From Rhizobium leguminosarum bv. trifolii WSM1325 (GTDB lineage: Bacteria; Pseudomonadota; Alphaproteobacteria; Rhizobiales; Rhizobiaceae), in the NCBI GenBank assembly GCA_000023185.1, contig CP001624.1, positions 248,001 through 312,000 of the forward strand: DNA of 64,000 bases. The letters run 5' to 3'. A program made the position numbers and the translations under genes. A model generated the notes under the pieces. It was not told where the DNA came from and did not search any database. It saw nothing but the letters and a program-made list of their open reading frames with translations. This document shows positions 44,987 through 54,467 of this stretch, piece after piece (the stretch's first letter is position 1; every line of letters begins with the position of its first letter).

Positions 44987-46015
44987 TCAGTCGCTACTCA
45001 GGGCGTCTGCATAGGCATAAAGCCCAGGAGAACCTCCCGTCATGACAAACAGGACGTTCGATCCTGGCGCGATGACTTCGTTTTCGATATCGGACAGCAG
45101 GCCGGCAAAGGCTTTCCCTCCGTAGACGGGATCCAGAAGCAGGCCTTCAGAGCGGCCGACGAGCCTGATCGCTTCAATCATTTCGCACGTCGGCACGCCG
45201 TAGCCGCCACCGAGCTTCGCGCCGTCTATCGCCAGCTCCTCAGCTCGAATTCGGTCCTTCTTCCCGAGGAGGTCGAAGACCGCATTGACCTTCTCCACCG
45301 TCGCGGCGACGCATGTCTCCGCTGGCGAGAGCACGGTGTATGCTCTGATCCTGGAAGGATTTTTTCCGACCAGGGCATCTCCCACGGCCAGACCGGCGTG
45401 CATGCCGCCACTACCGTTCGGGATGACGACGTGGTCGAACGCGATGCCGATCTCAGTCGATTGCGCTGCGATTTCGAATGCGCAGTCGACGTAGCCCAGA
45501 GCTCCGACCGGCGTCGAACCGCCAAGCGTGCCCACGAAAGCCTTCCCTCCGGCCGCGGCGATCTCCGACGCGCGGGCCGTGGCGAACGCGGTCGCATCGT
45601 CGCCGGTGCCGAGGAGGTGGACGCGGGCGCCAAAGACCCGGTCCAACAAGACGTTGCCGTTGGCCTGGTAGATCTCGGTCCCGCGGGGCACCGTTTGAGT
45701 CAGAACGACCTCGCATGCCAGTCCGGTTCTGGCGCAGGCGGCCGCGGCCAGACGGGCGAAATTTGACTGCACGCCGCCGGTTACGACGAGGGTATCGCAG
45801 CCTTTCGACCGGGCCTGCCCGATGAGGAATTCAAGCTTGCGGAGCTTGTTGCCCCCGCCCCCGAGTTCCATCAGATCGTCTCTCTTCGCCCAGATCGAGA
45901 CGCCTCGTCGGCTCTCGCCGAGCACTTGCTCCAGACGATCCAGCCGCTGGATCGGCGTCGGTCCGTTCACCAGGCGTACGCGCGGAAACCGGTTCAAAAG
46001 ATCCCAGTCGGACAT
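44987..46015 (-). CDS. PLP-dependent D-cysteine desulfhydrase/ACC deaminase family
   Basis: 342 residues, fold-type II PLP enzyme. The Schiff-base Lys is in GGGGNKLRKLEFLIG; TGGVQSNFARLAAAACARTG and VIPNGSGGMHAGLAVG bind the cofactor. The family contains D-cysteine desulfhydrase and ACC deaminase; the specificity residues cannot be judged by eye. Third gene of its operon, 35 bp after the SDR gene. Confidence 0.87.
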   Translation of the reverse strand: MSDWDLLNRFPRVRLVNGPTPIQRLDRLEQVLGESRRGVSIWAKRDDLMELGGGGNKLRKLEFLIGQARSKGCDTLVVTGGVQSNFARLAAAACARTGLACEVVLTQTVPRGTEIYQANGNVLLDRVFGARVHLLGTGDDATAFATARASEIAAAGGKAFVGTLGGSTPVGALGYVDCAFEIAAQSTEIGIAFDHVVIPNGSGGMHAGLAVGDALVGKNPSRIRAYTVLSPAETCVAATVEKVNAVFDLLGKKDRIRAEELAIDGAKLGGGYGVPTCEMIEAIRLVGRSEGLLLDPVYGGKAFAGLLSDIENEVIAPGSNVLFVMTGGSPGLYAYADALSSD

Positions 46016-46050
46016 CTCTGCCTCGCTTCTTGAGTGTTGTCGTACCGGTG

Positions 46051-46860
46051 TCAGGACGCTAGCGCCGGCGTCCGGTAGCGCGGGGCAGGAACGTTGCGAG
46101 AAAGGTTCGGCATCAGCTTCTGACGAGCCGCCTCGTATGCGTTCCAGTCGTCGATGTTGGGTACCGAAGGAAGGGTCATCAGTTCGCCCATGTCGAGACC
46201 GGCGAGTGCAGCATCGACCGCATCTTCGGCCTTCATGACGATCTGGTCGGGCAGGCGGTCGAGCGAACCGCCCGATGCCTCCCAGAAAGGCGTCTCCACC
46301 GCGCCGGGAAGTACGGCCTGAATCCGGATGTTCTTTTCCGCCAGCTCCTTCTGCAGAGAGAACGTCAAAGCGATGACGAACGCCTTCGTTGCGCCGTAGA
46401 CCCCGTTGAGGATTTCGGGGGCCACGCCCAACGCGGAGGCCATGTTGACGATCGTGCCGTGCTCACGTGCGACGAAGGACGGCGCGACGGCATAGACGAG
46501 ACGAGTCAGAGCCGTCACGTTGATCGCAATCATTTTTTCCATCGCCTCGACGTCGGACATGAGCAACGGTTCGACCGCGCCGACCCCGGCATTGTTGACG
46601 AGCATGGTGATCGACGGGTCGCTCCGAAGGATTCCTTCAACCTTCAGCAGGTCGTCCCGTTGGCCAAGGTCGGCCCGGACGGTCTTTACGTTCCGACCGG
46701 TCGAACTTGCGATATCCTTGCTGATCCGGGCGAGCGCATCCTGGCTGCGCGCCACCAGTATCAGGTCGTAGCCGCGGCGGGCTAGCCTGTCGGCGTAGAG
46801 CGCGCCGATACCCGACGATCCACCGGTGATCAGCGCAGTGCCTCTTGGAAAGTTTGTCAT
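46051..46860 (-). CDS. SDR-family oxidoreductase (canonical active site)
   Basis: 269 residues. TGGSSGIG, NNAG and a complete YGATK active site with the preceding Ser in NMASALG are present, so unlike the SDRs at 24234 and 39034 this is a conventional enzyme. The substrate is unknown. Second gene of the operon, 38 bp after the epoxide hydrolase gene. Confidence 0.88.
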   Translation of the reverse strand: MTNFPRGTALITGGSSGIGALYADRLARRGYDLILVARSQDALARISKDIASSTGRNVKTVRADLGQRDDLLKVEGILRSDPSITMLVNNAGVGAVEPLLMSDVEAMEKMIAINVTALTRLVYAVAPSFVAREHGTIVNMASALGVAPEILNGVYGATKAFVIALTFSLQKELAEKNIRIQAVLPGAVETPFWEASGGSLDRLPDQIVMKAEDAVDAALAGLDMGELMTLPSVPNIDDWNAYEAARQKLMPNLSRNVPAPRYRTPALAS

Positions 46861-46898
46861 TGTGGTTCTCCTTGATTGAGGTGAATTCGGAATGCTTG

Positions 46899-48185
46899 TC
46901 AGCGAAGCGTTCTGAACGCCGCACGCAGCTCCGATGCGAAAAGCTCCGGTTGCTCCCAGGCGGCGAAGTGCCCGCCCTTGTCGACTTTGCTGTAGTAGAT
47001 GAGGTTGTGGTACGCCTTCTCGGCCCAGCTTTTCGGCGCCTGGTAGATCTCGCCGGGAAAGACGGTGATCGCGGCCGGAATCTTGATGTCGACGGCGTTG
47101 AAGTTGTTGGCGTTGTTCTCCCAGTAGAGCCGCGCGCCAGACGTGGCCGTCCCGGTGAACCAGTAGAGAGAGATGTCGTCGAGCATCTCGTCCTTGCTCA
47201 GCGACTTCTCCGGATCGCCGCCGCTATAGGTCCAGTCGGCGAACTTGTCGTAGTACCAGGCGGCGAGACCGACCGGTGAATCGGTCAACGCATAGCCCAG
47301 CGTCTGCGGCCGCGTGACCATCATCAAAGCGTAGCCCGCGCCCTTCGTGTACAGCGCGTTCATCTGCTCGTAGGCGGCCTTCTCGTCTTCGGAAAGCCCG
47401 GCCGGCGCGGGTTCGCCATCGGCGAGCGCCTTTGCAATGTCGGGCGGAACGGTCGCCGGCATGTTCGTGTGAATGCCGAGCAGTCCGTCCGGTGCCTGCG
47501 CCGCCATCTTGTCGGATACGACAGCGCCCCAGTCCCCGCCCTGCGACACATAACGGTCGTAGCCGAGCCGCTTCATCAGCACGTGCCACGCCCGCCCGAT
47601 GCGGTCCGGGCCCCATCCGGTTTCGCTTGGGACTTCCGAGAAGCCGTAGCCGGGCATCGACGGTATGACGACGTGGAAGGCGTCCTCCGCGGCGCCGCCG
47701 TGCGCGGTCGGATCGGTGAGCGGCCCGATCGTCTTGACGAGTTCGAGCACCGATCCGGGCCAGCCGTGCGTCATGATCAGCGGCAGGGCGTCCGCGTGCT
47801 TGGACTTGACGTGAATGAAGTGAATGTCGAGGCCGTCGATCCTGGTCATGAACTGCGTATGCGCGTTTAGCTTCTTCTCGCCGCGCCGCCAGTCGTATTC
47901 CTTGCCCCAGTACTCCACGAGCGGCTTTAGCTTTTGAAGCTGCGCGCCTTGCGAACGGTCGGAAACCGTCTCCTTGCCAGGCCAACGTGTCGCACGGACA
48001 CGGCGGCGCAGCTCATCGACCTCCTCCTGCGGGATTGCGCACTTGAAGGGGCGGATAGCATCGCCCTCCGTCGCCGCCCTGACGGGCTTGGGGAGAATGC
48101 TGAGTGCGGCGGTCGCGGCTGTGATTGCAAGCAGTTGGCGCCGCGTCGTCGATAGTGCGGTTCTCGTTTCTACTCTTGCTGACAT
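46899..48185 (-). CDS. Tat-exported epoxide hydrolase (EHN family)
   Basis: 428 residues. Twin-arginine signal STTRRQLLAITAATAALSIL, then the EHN domain (IRPFKCAIPQEEVDELRRRV) and an alpha/beta-hydrolase core with HGWPGS, nucleophile Asp in QGGDWGAVVS and the late His in KGGHFAAWEQPELF. It opens epoxides to diols, here presumably in the periplasm. ATG 48185 has GGAGGACGTC upstream. First gene of its operon, with shared-motif copy 10 upstream. It is paralogous to the enzyme at 57656. Confidence 0.9.
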   Translation of the reverse strand: MSARVETRTALSTTRRQLLAITAATAALSILPKPVRAATEGDAIRPFKCAIPQEEVDELRRRVRATRWPGKETVSDRSQGAQLQKLKPLVEYWGKEYDWRRGEKKLNAHTQFMTRIDGLDIHFIHVKSKHADALPLIMTHGWPGSVLELVKTIGPLTDPTAHGGAAEDAFHVVIPSMPGYGFSEVPSETGWGPDRIGRAWHVLMKRLGYDRYVSQGGDWGAVVSDKMAAQAPDGLLGIHTNMPATVPPDIAKALADGEPAPAGLSEDEKAAYEQMNALYTKGAGYALMMVTRPQTLGYALTDSPVGLAAWYYDKFADWTYSGGDPEKSLSKDEMLDDISLYWFTGTATSGARLYWENNANNFNAVDIKIPAAITVFPGEIYQAPKSWAEKAYHNLIYYSKVDKGGHFAAWEQPELFASELRAAFRTLR

Positions 48186-48252
48186 GACGTCCTCCGTTGA
48201 AACTGAATGGTTGGAATGCGTCTTAGGGATCGTCCGGCAGGGCTGGCGAGGA

Positions 48253-48286
48253 TATTGTTCGAAGGTATCGGCGATACCAATGGATC
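48253..48286 (-). promoter_or_regulatory. Shared island motif, copy 10 (full, nearly bidirectional)
   Basis: The minus-strand core is GATACCTTCGAACAATA (48253-48269), preceded by ATCCATTGGTATCGCC. Because GGTATCGGCGATACC at its centre is close to palindromic, a half-site can also be read towards the plus-strand VOC gene. The core ends 67 bp from the epoxide hydrolase start. Confidence 0.65.
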
Positions 48287-48311
48287 GGTTACCGACGTTG
48301 CTCGACGCATC

Positions 48312-48328
48312 GACACCTTGGGACAATG
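48312..48328 (+). promoter_or_regulatory. Shared island motif, copy 11 (for VOC protein)
   Basis: The plus-strand core is GACACCTTGGGACAATG, 71 bp before the VOC gene start at 48400. It is divergent from copy 10. Confidence 0.65.
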
Positions 48329-48399
48329 GACATCGGGGACAGCGACGGCGCATCGTGCCGATCGCGGTGAAAGTGACCGCGATTAACAGGGAGATCGAG

Positions 48400-49068
48400 A
48401 TGGCTATCCAAGAACCCACCCCAACCAAATCCGCGCGCGCGGATCACATCGACATGAAGCTCGAAGTCGTCGTCATTCCCGTGTCCGACGTCGATCGCGC
48501 CAAGTCCTTCTACACCGGCCTTGGCTGGAGGCTCGACGCCGACGTCTCTGGCAAGGACGGTTTTCGCGTCGTGCAGGTGACCCCTCCAGGATCGCCTTGC
48601 TCCGTGATTTTCGGATCGAATGTGGCGGCCGCCTCACCCGGTTCCGCTCAAGGCCTCCACTTGGTCGTTACCGACATCGAGATGGCGCACGCGGCTCTTG
48701 CCTCCCACGGCGCCGAGATGAGCGGCGTCTTTCACGACGCCGGCGGCGTCTTCCATCACAAGGGTGCCGACCAGCGGCTGCCAGGACCACATCCCTCCCG
48801 GTCGAGCTACGGTTCTTTCGCCTCCTTCTCCGACCCGGACGGAAACGGCTGGCTCCTACAGGAAGTCACGGCGAGACTTCCTGGTCGCATCGACACCAAA
48901 GGTGCAGCGTTCACATCCGCGGGCGACCTCGCAGAGGCGCTGCGCAGGGCCGCGGCCGCCCATGGCGAGCATGAGAAGCGCGACGGCGGCAAGCACGACG
49001 AGGCGTGGCCAGAATGGTACGCCGACTATCTGATCAAAGAGCAGTCTGGCCAAACCCTGCCGACGTGA
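48400..49068 (+). CDS. VOC/glyoxalase-fold protein
   Basis: 222 residues. MKLEVVVIPVSDVDRAKSFY and GLGWRLDADVSGKDGFR open the VOC fold; QGLHLVVTDIEMAH and FSDPDGNGWLLQEV carry the other metal-site strands. A charged C-terminal extension (about 185-222, EKRDGGKHDEAWPEWYADYL) is absent from the paralogue at 25122. ATG 48400 follows GGGAGATCGAG. Substrate unknown. Confidence 0.87.
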   Translation: MAIQEPTPTKSARADHIDMKLEVVVIPVSDVDRAKSFYTGLGWRLDADVSGKDGFRVVQVTPPGSPCSVIFGSNVAAASPGSAQGLHLVVTDIEMAHAALASHGAEMSGVFHDAGGVFHHKGADQRLPGPHPSRSSYGSFASFSDPDGNGWLLQEVTARLPGRIDTKGAAFTSAGDLAEALRRAAAAHGEHEKRDGGKHDEAWPEWYADYLIKEQSGQTLPT

Positions 49069-49304
49069 CCTCCTGAACGAAAGCCTGCGCCCCAGGCAAC
49101 CATCTCCGCCCCGACCATTGCGCAAGAACGCCGGTCCTCTCGTGCCGGCGTTCCCGCTGGCTACCGGCGACACTCGTCCGTCGGCCTCGGTTGACGAGCA
49201 CCGAGCCGGTACCGAGCTCATCACCGTGACTGGGAGGTTAGCTGGGAAGCGCGTCGCGGAGAACCGTCGCTTGCCTGCACACAGCCAACCGCGTTTCGGC
49301 ACAA

Positions 49305-50237
49305 TTATTCGAGGCTTCCGGATTCGGCGGCGATGCGTCCAAGTTCCGAACGTAGACGCGGCACTGCAAAGTCGATGAAAGTTCGAACTTTCGGAACGGC
49401 TGCGCGTCCTTGAGGGGTCAGGATGTGAACTGGCAGCGCAGGTGGCTCCGCCTGATGAAGAACGACCCTGAGGCGACCGTCGCGGACATATTCTGCGACG
49501 TGATACGAATAGAGCCGGGTCACGCCCATTCCTTCGGCGGCCGATGCCGCAGCCGCTCGGACGCTGTTGACCAGATAGCGTGGGGTGAAGTGAACGGTTC
49601 TTGGGACGGAAGTGCCTTTGGCCGGCGCGAAGCTCCAGGATTCGAGGCCGAAGTTCGAGAAGGCGATCAAGTCGTGGCGGGAGAGATCGGACGGCTCAGT
49701 GATTGCGGCTCGACTGTCGAGATATTGCGGCGCGGCGACCACGACGCGGCGAACATCTCCGCCAATGCGCGTGGACATGTGGGTCGAGTCGGCGAGATTT
49801 CCGATCCTCAGGGCGACGTCCACTCCCTCGTCGACCAGGTTCACGAAGCGATCGAGCATCAAAAGCCGAACGGAGACGTTGGCGTTCTCAAGAAGGAAGC
49901 TGTCGAGGATCGGCCGGAGCACCTCTTCGCCCAGGATGGGCGGCGCCGAAATTGTCAGCGTTCCTCGCGGAGAGGATCGCTCCGAGCCGGCGATCATGTC
50001 CGCCTCCTCGAGATCGACAAGCACCCTGCGACATGCTTCGACATATCTCTGGCCCGCTTCGCTGAGCTTTAGACTCCTTGTCGTTCGGTGAAGGAGTTCC
50101 ACGCCAACATGTTGCTCAAGCAGACCCAATGCCCGACTGATCGCAGTCGGGGACCGCTTCAGCCTACGAGCGGCGCCCGCCAGGCTTCCTTCTTCAACCG
50201 CAGTGACGAAGACCTTCATTGCATCGATACGATCCAT
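49305..50237 (-). CDS. LysR-family transcriptional regulator
   Basis: 310 residues: N-terminal wHTH (MDRIDAMKVFVTAVEEGSLA, AARRLKRSPTAISRALGLLE) and a periplasmic-binding-like effector domain (about 90-300). It belongs to the group that begins MDRxxAMxVFVxVVExGSF. Divergent from the FixJ-like gene at 50486; it might act on that or on local catabolic genes. No LysR box was identified. No shared motif faces this gene. Confidence 0.9.
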   Translation of the reverse strand: MDRIDAMKVFVTAVEEGSLAGAARRLKRSPTAISRALGLLEQHVGVELLHRTTRSLKLSEAGQRYVEACRRVLVDLEEADMIAGSERSSPRGTLTISAPPILGEEVLRPILDSFLLENANVSVRLLMLDRFVNLVDEGVDVALRIGNLADSTHMSTRIGGDVRRVVVAAPQYLDSRAAITEPSDLSRHDLIAFSNFGLESWSFAPAKGTSVPRTVHFTPRYLVNSVRAAAASAAEGMGVTRLYSYHVAEYVRDGRLRVVLHQAEPPALPVHILTPQGRAAVPKVRTFIDFAVPRLRSELGRIAAESGSLE

Positions 50238-50336
50238 TATCTGCTCCTGACCGCTTTAGGCGCCGGCGAGCCGCGCGAAGTTGCCGGTGACGGGCCATCT
50301 ACCCAACAAGCAGGTGACGCGCGACCCTTCAGGCCC

Positions 50337-50353
50337 GATACCATCGTACAATG
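50337..50353 (+). promoter_or_regulatory. Shared island motif, copy 12 (for FixJ-like regulator)
   Basis: The plus-strand core is GATACCATCGTACAATG, 132 bp before the FixJ-like regulator start at 50486. It suggests the regulator gene is part of the same regulon. Confidence 0.65.
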
Positions 50354-50485
50354 GACTTCCCCGCTGGACCGATCATTCTGTCCAGGCTTGCTAAGCGAGT
50401 TGATGATTTTATCGCCAAGCGCACATTTTGTGATACCATTTTTCGGGAAGTTGGCGACGACCTGGACAGCTCTTTGGGAGAGCAC

Positions 50486-51157
50486 ATGTACCGGATGACC
50501 TCCACGGTGACGACTTCGAACCTAGGCGATCAGGATCGACCGACAGTCTTCGTCGTTGATGACGACATCTCAGTGCGAGAATCGCTGGAGCTGCTGATTG
50601 GCTCCGCCGGGTGGCGACCCCTGCTTTTCGACTCCGCGCATAGTTTTCTCGAAGCACCGGTTCTGGCCTCTCCCTGCTGCCTGGTTCTTGACGTGAATAT
50701 GCCAGGACTGAACGGCCTCGATCTCCAGAGCATGATTACGATAAGCCGGAGCAGGATGCCGATCATATTCGTGTCCGGTTTCGGCGACGTCCCGACGACC
50801 GTGAAAGCTCTCAAAGGAGGCGCGTTGGATTTCCTTACCAAACCGATCGAGACGGTTGCGTTCCTGGAGGCCGTGAGCTCGGCGTTGGAACAGAGCGCGG
50901 CCATGTTGCGTGACGAGAGCAACCTGCTTGCGCTGCAAGGGTGTTACGAGGCGCTTACCAAGCGCGAACGAGAGGTCATGGTGCGCGTGGTCAAAGGACT
51001 TCTCAACAAGCAAGTGGCATACGAGTTGGATATCAGCGAGATCACCGTCAAGGCGCATCGCGGCCAAGTCATGCGGAAGATGTGCGCCCGAACTCTTCCC
51101 GACCTCGTGAACATGGCCGCGCGCCTTCGGCTGGAGGAGCCACCCGAAATTCACTGA
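50486..51157 (+). CDS. FixJ-family response regulator
   Basis: 223 residues. The receiver is complete: acidic pair VVDDD, phosphoacceptor Asp in LVLDVNMPGLNG, Ser in VSGFG and Lys in FLTKPIE. The C-terminal LuxR/FixJ HTH reads LTKREREVMVRVVKGLLNKQ and SEITVKAHRGQVMRKM. ATG 50486 follows GGGAGAGCAC. The multi-PAS kinase gene follows after 140 bp. It is the best candidate to bind the shared motif. Confidence 0.92.
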   Translation: MYRMTSTVTTSNLGDQDRPTVFVVDDDISVRESLELLIGSAGWRPLLFDSAHSFLEAPVLASPCCLVLDVNMPGLNGLDLQSMITISRSRMPIIFVSGFGDVPTTVKALKGGALDFLTKPIETVAFLEAVSSALEQSAAMLRDESNLLALQGCYEALTKREREVMVRVVKGLLNKQVAYELDISEITVKAHRGQVMRKMCARTLPDLVNMAARLRLEEPPEIH

Positions 51158-51219
51158 AGCGTAAAGCCTCGATCGGCGCGCGGCACAACTTGCTAGAACC
51201 CGGCGACAACGGCACAACC

Positions 51220-51236
51220 GATACCATAGGATAATA
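51220..51236 (+). promoter_or_regulatory. Shared island motif, copy 13 (for multi-PAS kinase)
   Basis: The plus-strand core is GATACCATAGGATAATA, 61 bp before the kinase gene at 51298. The 3' end is more TATAAT-like than in other copies. Confidence 0.55.
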
Positions 51237-51297
51237 TACGGCAGGTTGATTAAAACGCACGATATCCTGAGGGTGCAATCCCGCGAAAAGGATAGAT

Positions 51298-53958
51298 ATG
51301 AGCGTGGAACTCGTTCGGGTTCTGGAAGCGTTGCCAGGAATGGCTTTTACCGCCCTACCGGACGGCAGCATCGATTTCATGAACGCCAATTTGGTTGATT
51401 TCCTCGGGCTTGGCGAAGCGGTGACGGTTTGGCCATTAGCCGCCTCTCCCGCAGATCTGCGGAACACGAGACAGCAGTGGGACGCGCTGCTGTCCGGACG
51501 CGAGCCTTTCGAAATCACATTGCCTATAGGTCACCCCACCGCCGCGTTGCAGGAATTGCATGTTCGCTGCAAGCCATTGATCGAAAACGACCGGGTGGAG
51601 AGGTGGTACGGCTTGGCGACCGAGGGGGCGCACATTGCATCGCGACCAGAGATACGAGACGGCGCCGCCGCGAAGGCATTGGATAATCAGACTATCTTGG
51701 AAAGTATTCCGGCCGGCATAGGAGTTCTCGATTCGAACGGAAACGTCGAGGCGATCAACGGCCACCTCCTGCAATACTATGGTCGGTCGCTTGATGAACT
51801 ACGCTCCTGGGGTCGAAGTGATGTCGTCCATCCCGATGACATGCAGGGGTTAACCAAAGCCATTCAACAGGCGGTCGACAAAGGCACGGCCTACGAGGCC
51901 GAGGTACGGCTCCGGCGCGCCGACGGCGAATATCGATGGTTCCAAATCGTCGGTTATCCCCTCGCGGATGAAAACGGCGGCATCGCCCGCTGGTACGCGC
52001 TCCATATAGATGTCGATGATCGGCGGAAGGCCGAGGACGCGCTACGATCCAACGAACTGGAGCTTCGGAACATCGTCAACGCGATGCCACTCACCGTGTG
52101 GACGAGCCGCCCCGATGGCTACTGCGACTTCGTCAACGATAGATGGCTGGAGTATGCAGGATTGAATGCCGAACAAGCAGAAGGTTCCGGTTGGGAATCC
52201 GTCGTTCACCCGGAGGATGCGAGCCATCTCGCAAAGTCCTGGAACGCTTCTCTTGCTTCGGGTCGTCCTGCTGATTTCGAAGCAAGAATGCGTGGAGCCG
52301 ATGGCGGATACAGGTGGTTTCTCTTTCGCGCGACGCCGCTCCTGGGTGAAGACGGCAAGATCATCAAGTGGTACGGCACCCACATCGACATCGAAGACCG
52401 GAAGCGCGCGGAACGAGCGCTGGCCGAACGAGAGCGTGAGTCTCGTTTGATCGTCGACGGCATCGCAGGAATGATAGCAATCTTCTCGCCAGACGCCCAG
52501 TTGATCGACGGCAATCAGCAGATCCTCGACTATTTCGAGCGTCCGCTGTCGGAATTGAATGACTGGTCGAGCAACGGTATCACGCACCCCGACGATCTGC
52601 AGACCTGCATCGATAGCTTCATGGGCTCCATCGCCACGGGAGAACCATACGATTACGAAACCCGCTTTCTCCGGCACGACGGCACGTGGAGATGGTTCCA
52701 GCTTCGGGGGCTCCCCCTTCGCGACGCCGAAGGCGAGATCGTCCGGTGGTATGGACTATTGACGGATATTGACGACCGAAAGCGAGCCGAGGAGAAGCTG
52801 CGCAGAAGCGAGGCGTTTCTAGCGGACGCCCAACGCCTCAGCAAGACAGGGAGCTTCTTGCTTAATCTTGGCACAAGCGAAGTCACCTGGTCAGCGGAAA
52901 CCTATCGTATCTTCGAAGTCGATCCGACGACGCCGGTGACGCTCGACATCGTCCTGTCCCGTCTGGATCGCGATAGTCTAGCTACCGTGGAGCAGGTTAT
53001 CGATCAAGCCAACAGAGGGGCCGGCGACTTCGACTACGACATAACCCTGATAACGCCGAGCCACTCGCCAAAATACGTACGGGTGCTTGCGCATAGTGAG
53101 CGGAACAGGGATGGGGATCAGGAATTGATCGGCGCCGTGCAGGACGTTACCGAGAGCCGGAAGGCGGAAGATGCGCTCAATCGGGCGCGATCAGAACTGT
53201 CCTACGTAACTCGCGTTACGAGCCTCGGCGTGTTGACCGCGTCAATTGCTCACGAGGTGAATCAACCGCTAGCTGGCCTGGTGACCAATGCGGAGACTTG
53301 TCTGCGAGTTCTGGCTTCGAATCCTCCAAATCTCGATATCGCGAAGGACACGGCACGGCGAACGATCCGCGACGCCAACCGCGCTGCCGACGTGATCGCC
53401 CGTCTTTGGGAATTGTTTAGCCGCAAACCGCCGAACCTCGAGGCAGTCGACGTTAATGAGATTGCCGAGGAAGTCATCGCACTGATATCGAGCGATCTGC
53501 AGCATGCGAAAACGTCATTGACGGCCGACTTCGCAAACGATTTGCCGCGCGTGACCGGCGCTCGGGTGCAGCTTCAGCAAGTTATCATGAACCTCCTTCG
53601 AAATTCGATCGAGGCGATGCCGGCCGCGGGAGATCGGCCGCGACGAATTCGTTTGAAGACAGAGGGAGGCCTTCGAGAAATCCGGCTCTACATCGAGGAT
53701 ACCGGCGTAGGCTTTGACCCCCAGGGGGTGGACCGAATTTACGACGCTTTTTACACGACGAAGCCAGACGGCATGGGAATCGGCCTCTCTGTCAGTCGTT
53801 CGATTATTGAGAATCATCATGGCCGGCTGTGGGCCGAACCAAACGCTGACCATGGTGCTACCGTAGGATTTTCGGTCCCGACGTCTGCGAGCGGCGATGG
53901 GGAAAGTATCGGTCCGTCAGCGGTCCAGACGGCAAGTGACATGCAGAGGAATTTATGA
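51298..53958 (+). CDS. Soluble histidine kinase with five PAS domains
   Basis: 886 residues, no TM. Five PAS units lie at about 5-110, 130-245, 250-370, 375-500 and 505-630; most end in a DIDDRKRAE-type linker. The phosphoacceptor His lies in SIAHEVNQPLAGLVTN, of the FixL-like HisKA group, followed by a HATPase with GVGFDPQ and GMGIGLSVSRSIIENHHG. It presumably phosphorylates a FixJ-like partner. The stop overlaps the receiver gene (ATGA). No ligand is evident; a haem-binding FixL His motif was not recognised. Confidence 0.9.
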   Translation: MSVELVRVLEALPGMAFTALPDGSIDFMNANLVDFLGLGEAVTVWPLAASPADLRNTRQQWDALLSGREPFEITLPIGHPTAALQELHVRCKPLIENDRVERWYGLATEGAHIASRPEIRDGAAAKALDNQTILESIPAGIGVLDSNGNVEAINGHLLQYYGRSLDELRSWGRSDVVHPDDMQGLTKAIQQAVDKGTAYEAEVRLRRADGEYRWFQIVGYPLADENGGIARWYALHIDVDDRRKAEDALRSNELELRNIVNAMPLTVWTSRPDGYCDFVNDRWLEYAGLNAEQAEGSGWESVVHPEDASHLAKSWNASLASGRPADFEARMRGADGGYRWFLFRATPLLGEDGKIIKWYGTHIDIEDRKRAERALAERERESRLIVDGIAGMIAIFSPDAQLIDGNQQILDYFERPLSELNDWSSNGITHPDDLQTCIDSFMGSIATGEPYDYETRFLRHDGTWRWFQLRGLPLRDAEGEIVRWYGLLTDIDDRKRAEEKLRRSEAFLADAQRLSKTGSFLLNLGTSEVTWSAETYRIFEVDPTTPVTLDIVLSRLDRDSLATVEQVIDQANRGAGDFDYDITLITPSHSPKYVRVLAHSERNRDGDQELIGAVQDVTESRKAEDALNRARSELSYVTRVTSLGVLTASIAHEVNQPLAGLVTNAETCLRVLASNPPNLDIAKDTARRTIRDANRAADVIARLWELFSRKPPNLEAVDVNEIAEEVIALISSDLQHAKTSLTADFANDLPRVTGARVQLQQVIMNLLRNSIEAMPAAGDRPRRIRLKTEGGLREIRLYIEDTGVGFDPQGVDRIYDAFYTTKPDGMGIGLSVSRSIIENHHGRLWAEPNADHGATVGFSVPTSASGDGESIGPSAVQTASDMQRNL

Positions 53959-54329
53959 CTAGCCGCAAAAGACATGTCTCGGTCGTCGACGACGACGAAT
54001 CCGTCCGCGAAGCCCTCCCAGATCTTCTCCGCTCGTTCGGTTTGTCCGTGGAAGCTTTTTCGTCCGCTGAGGCGTTTTTGAATTCTAAGTCGTTACAAAC
54101 CAGCGACGGCATGATTCTTGACGTGGCAATGCCTGGCATGACCGGGCCGGAGCTTCAGCAGGAACTCGACCGGAGAGGCCGACGGATTTCAATCATTTTC
54201 ATAACGGCGATCAAGGATGAGGACGTGCGGTCGAGGTTGATACGTGAGGGGGCTTGCGACTGTCTGTTCAAGCCCTTCAGCGCCGACGACCTTCAGGATG
54301 CGTTGCGGCTCGCATCATTGATAGACTGA
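53955..54329 (+). CDS. Receiver-only response regulator
   Basis: 124 residues: a FixJ-type receiver with VVDDDESVRE, phosphoacceptor Asp in ILDVAMPGMTG, Thr in ITAIKDED and Lys in LFKPFSADD, and no DNA-binding domain. ATG overlaps the end of the kinase gene, so the two are made together. It may be a phosphate sink or shuttle between the two kinases and the FixJ-like regulator. Confidence 0.9.
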   Translation: MTSRKRHVSVVDDDESVREALPDLLRSFGLSVEAFSSAEAFLNSKSLQTSDGMILDVAMPGMTGPELQQELDRRGRRISIIFITAIKDEDVRSRLIREGACDCLFKPFSADDLQDALRLASLID

Positions 54330-54467
54330 TATAGAGGGGCTGGCGCGGACGTAGGATGCCCCGCAATCCGGCATACGCGTAGGTACTAAAGTGTCTAGTG
54401 CCGCGCAGTAGCCGTCAAAGGATCGATATTGTAGGCTCTCGCCCGGAAAGTGGGCTTTGAGTGGGCG

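Noticed and set aside
54377..54393. A weak fifteenth motif copy (GACACTTTAGTACCTAC on the minus strand)
   Set aside because: At least five mismatches to the core, and it points away from the kinase gene.
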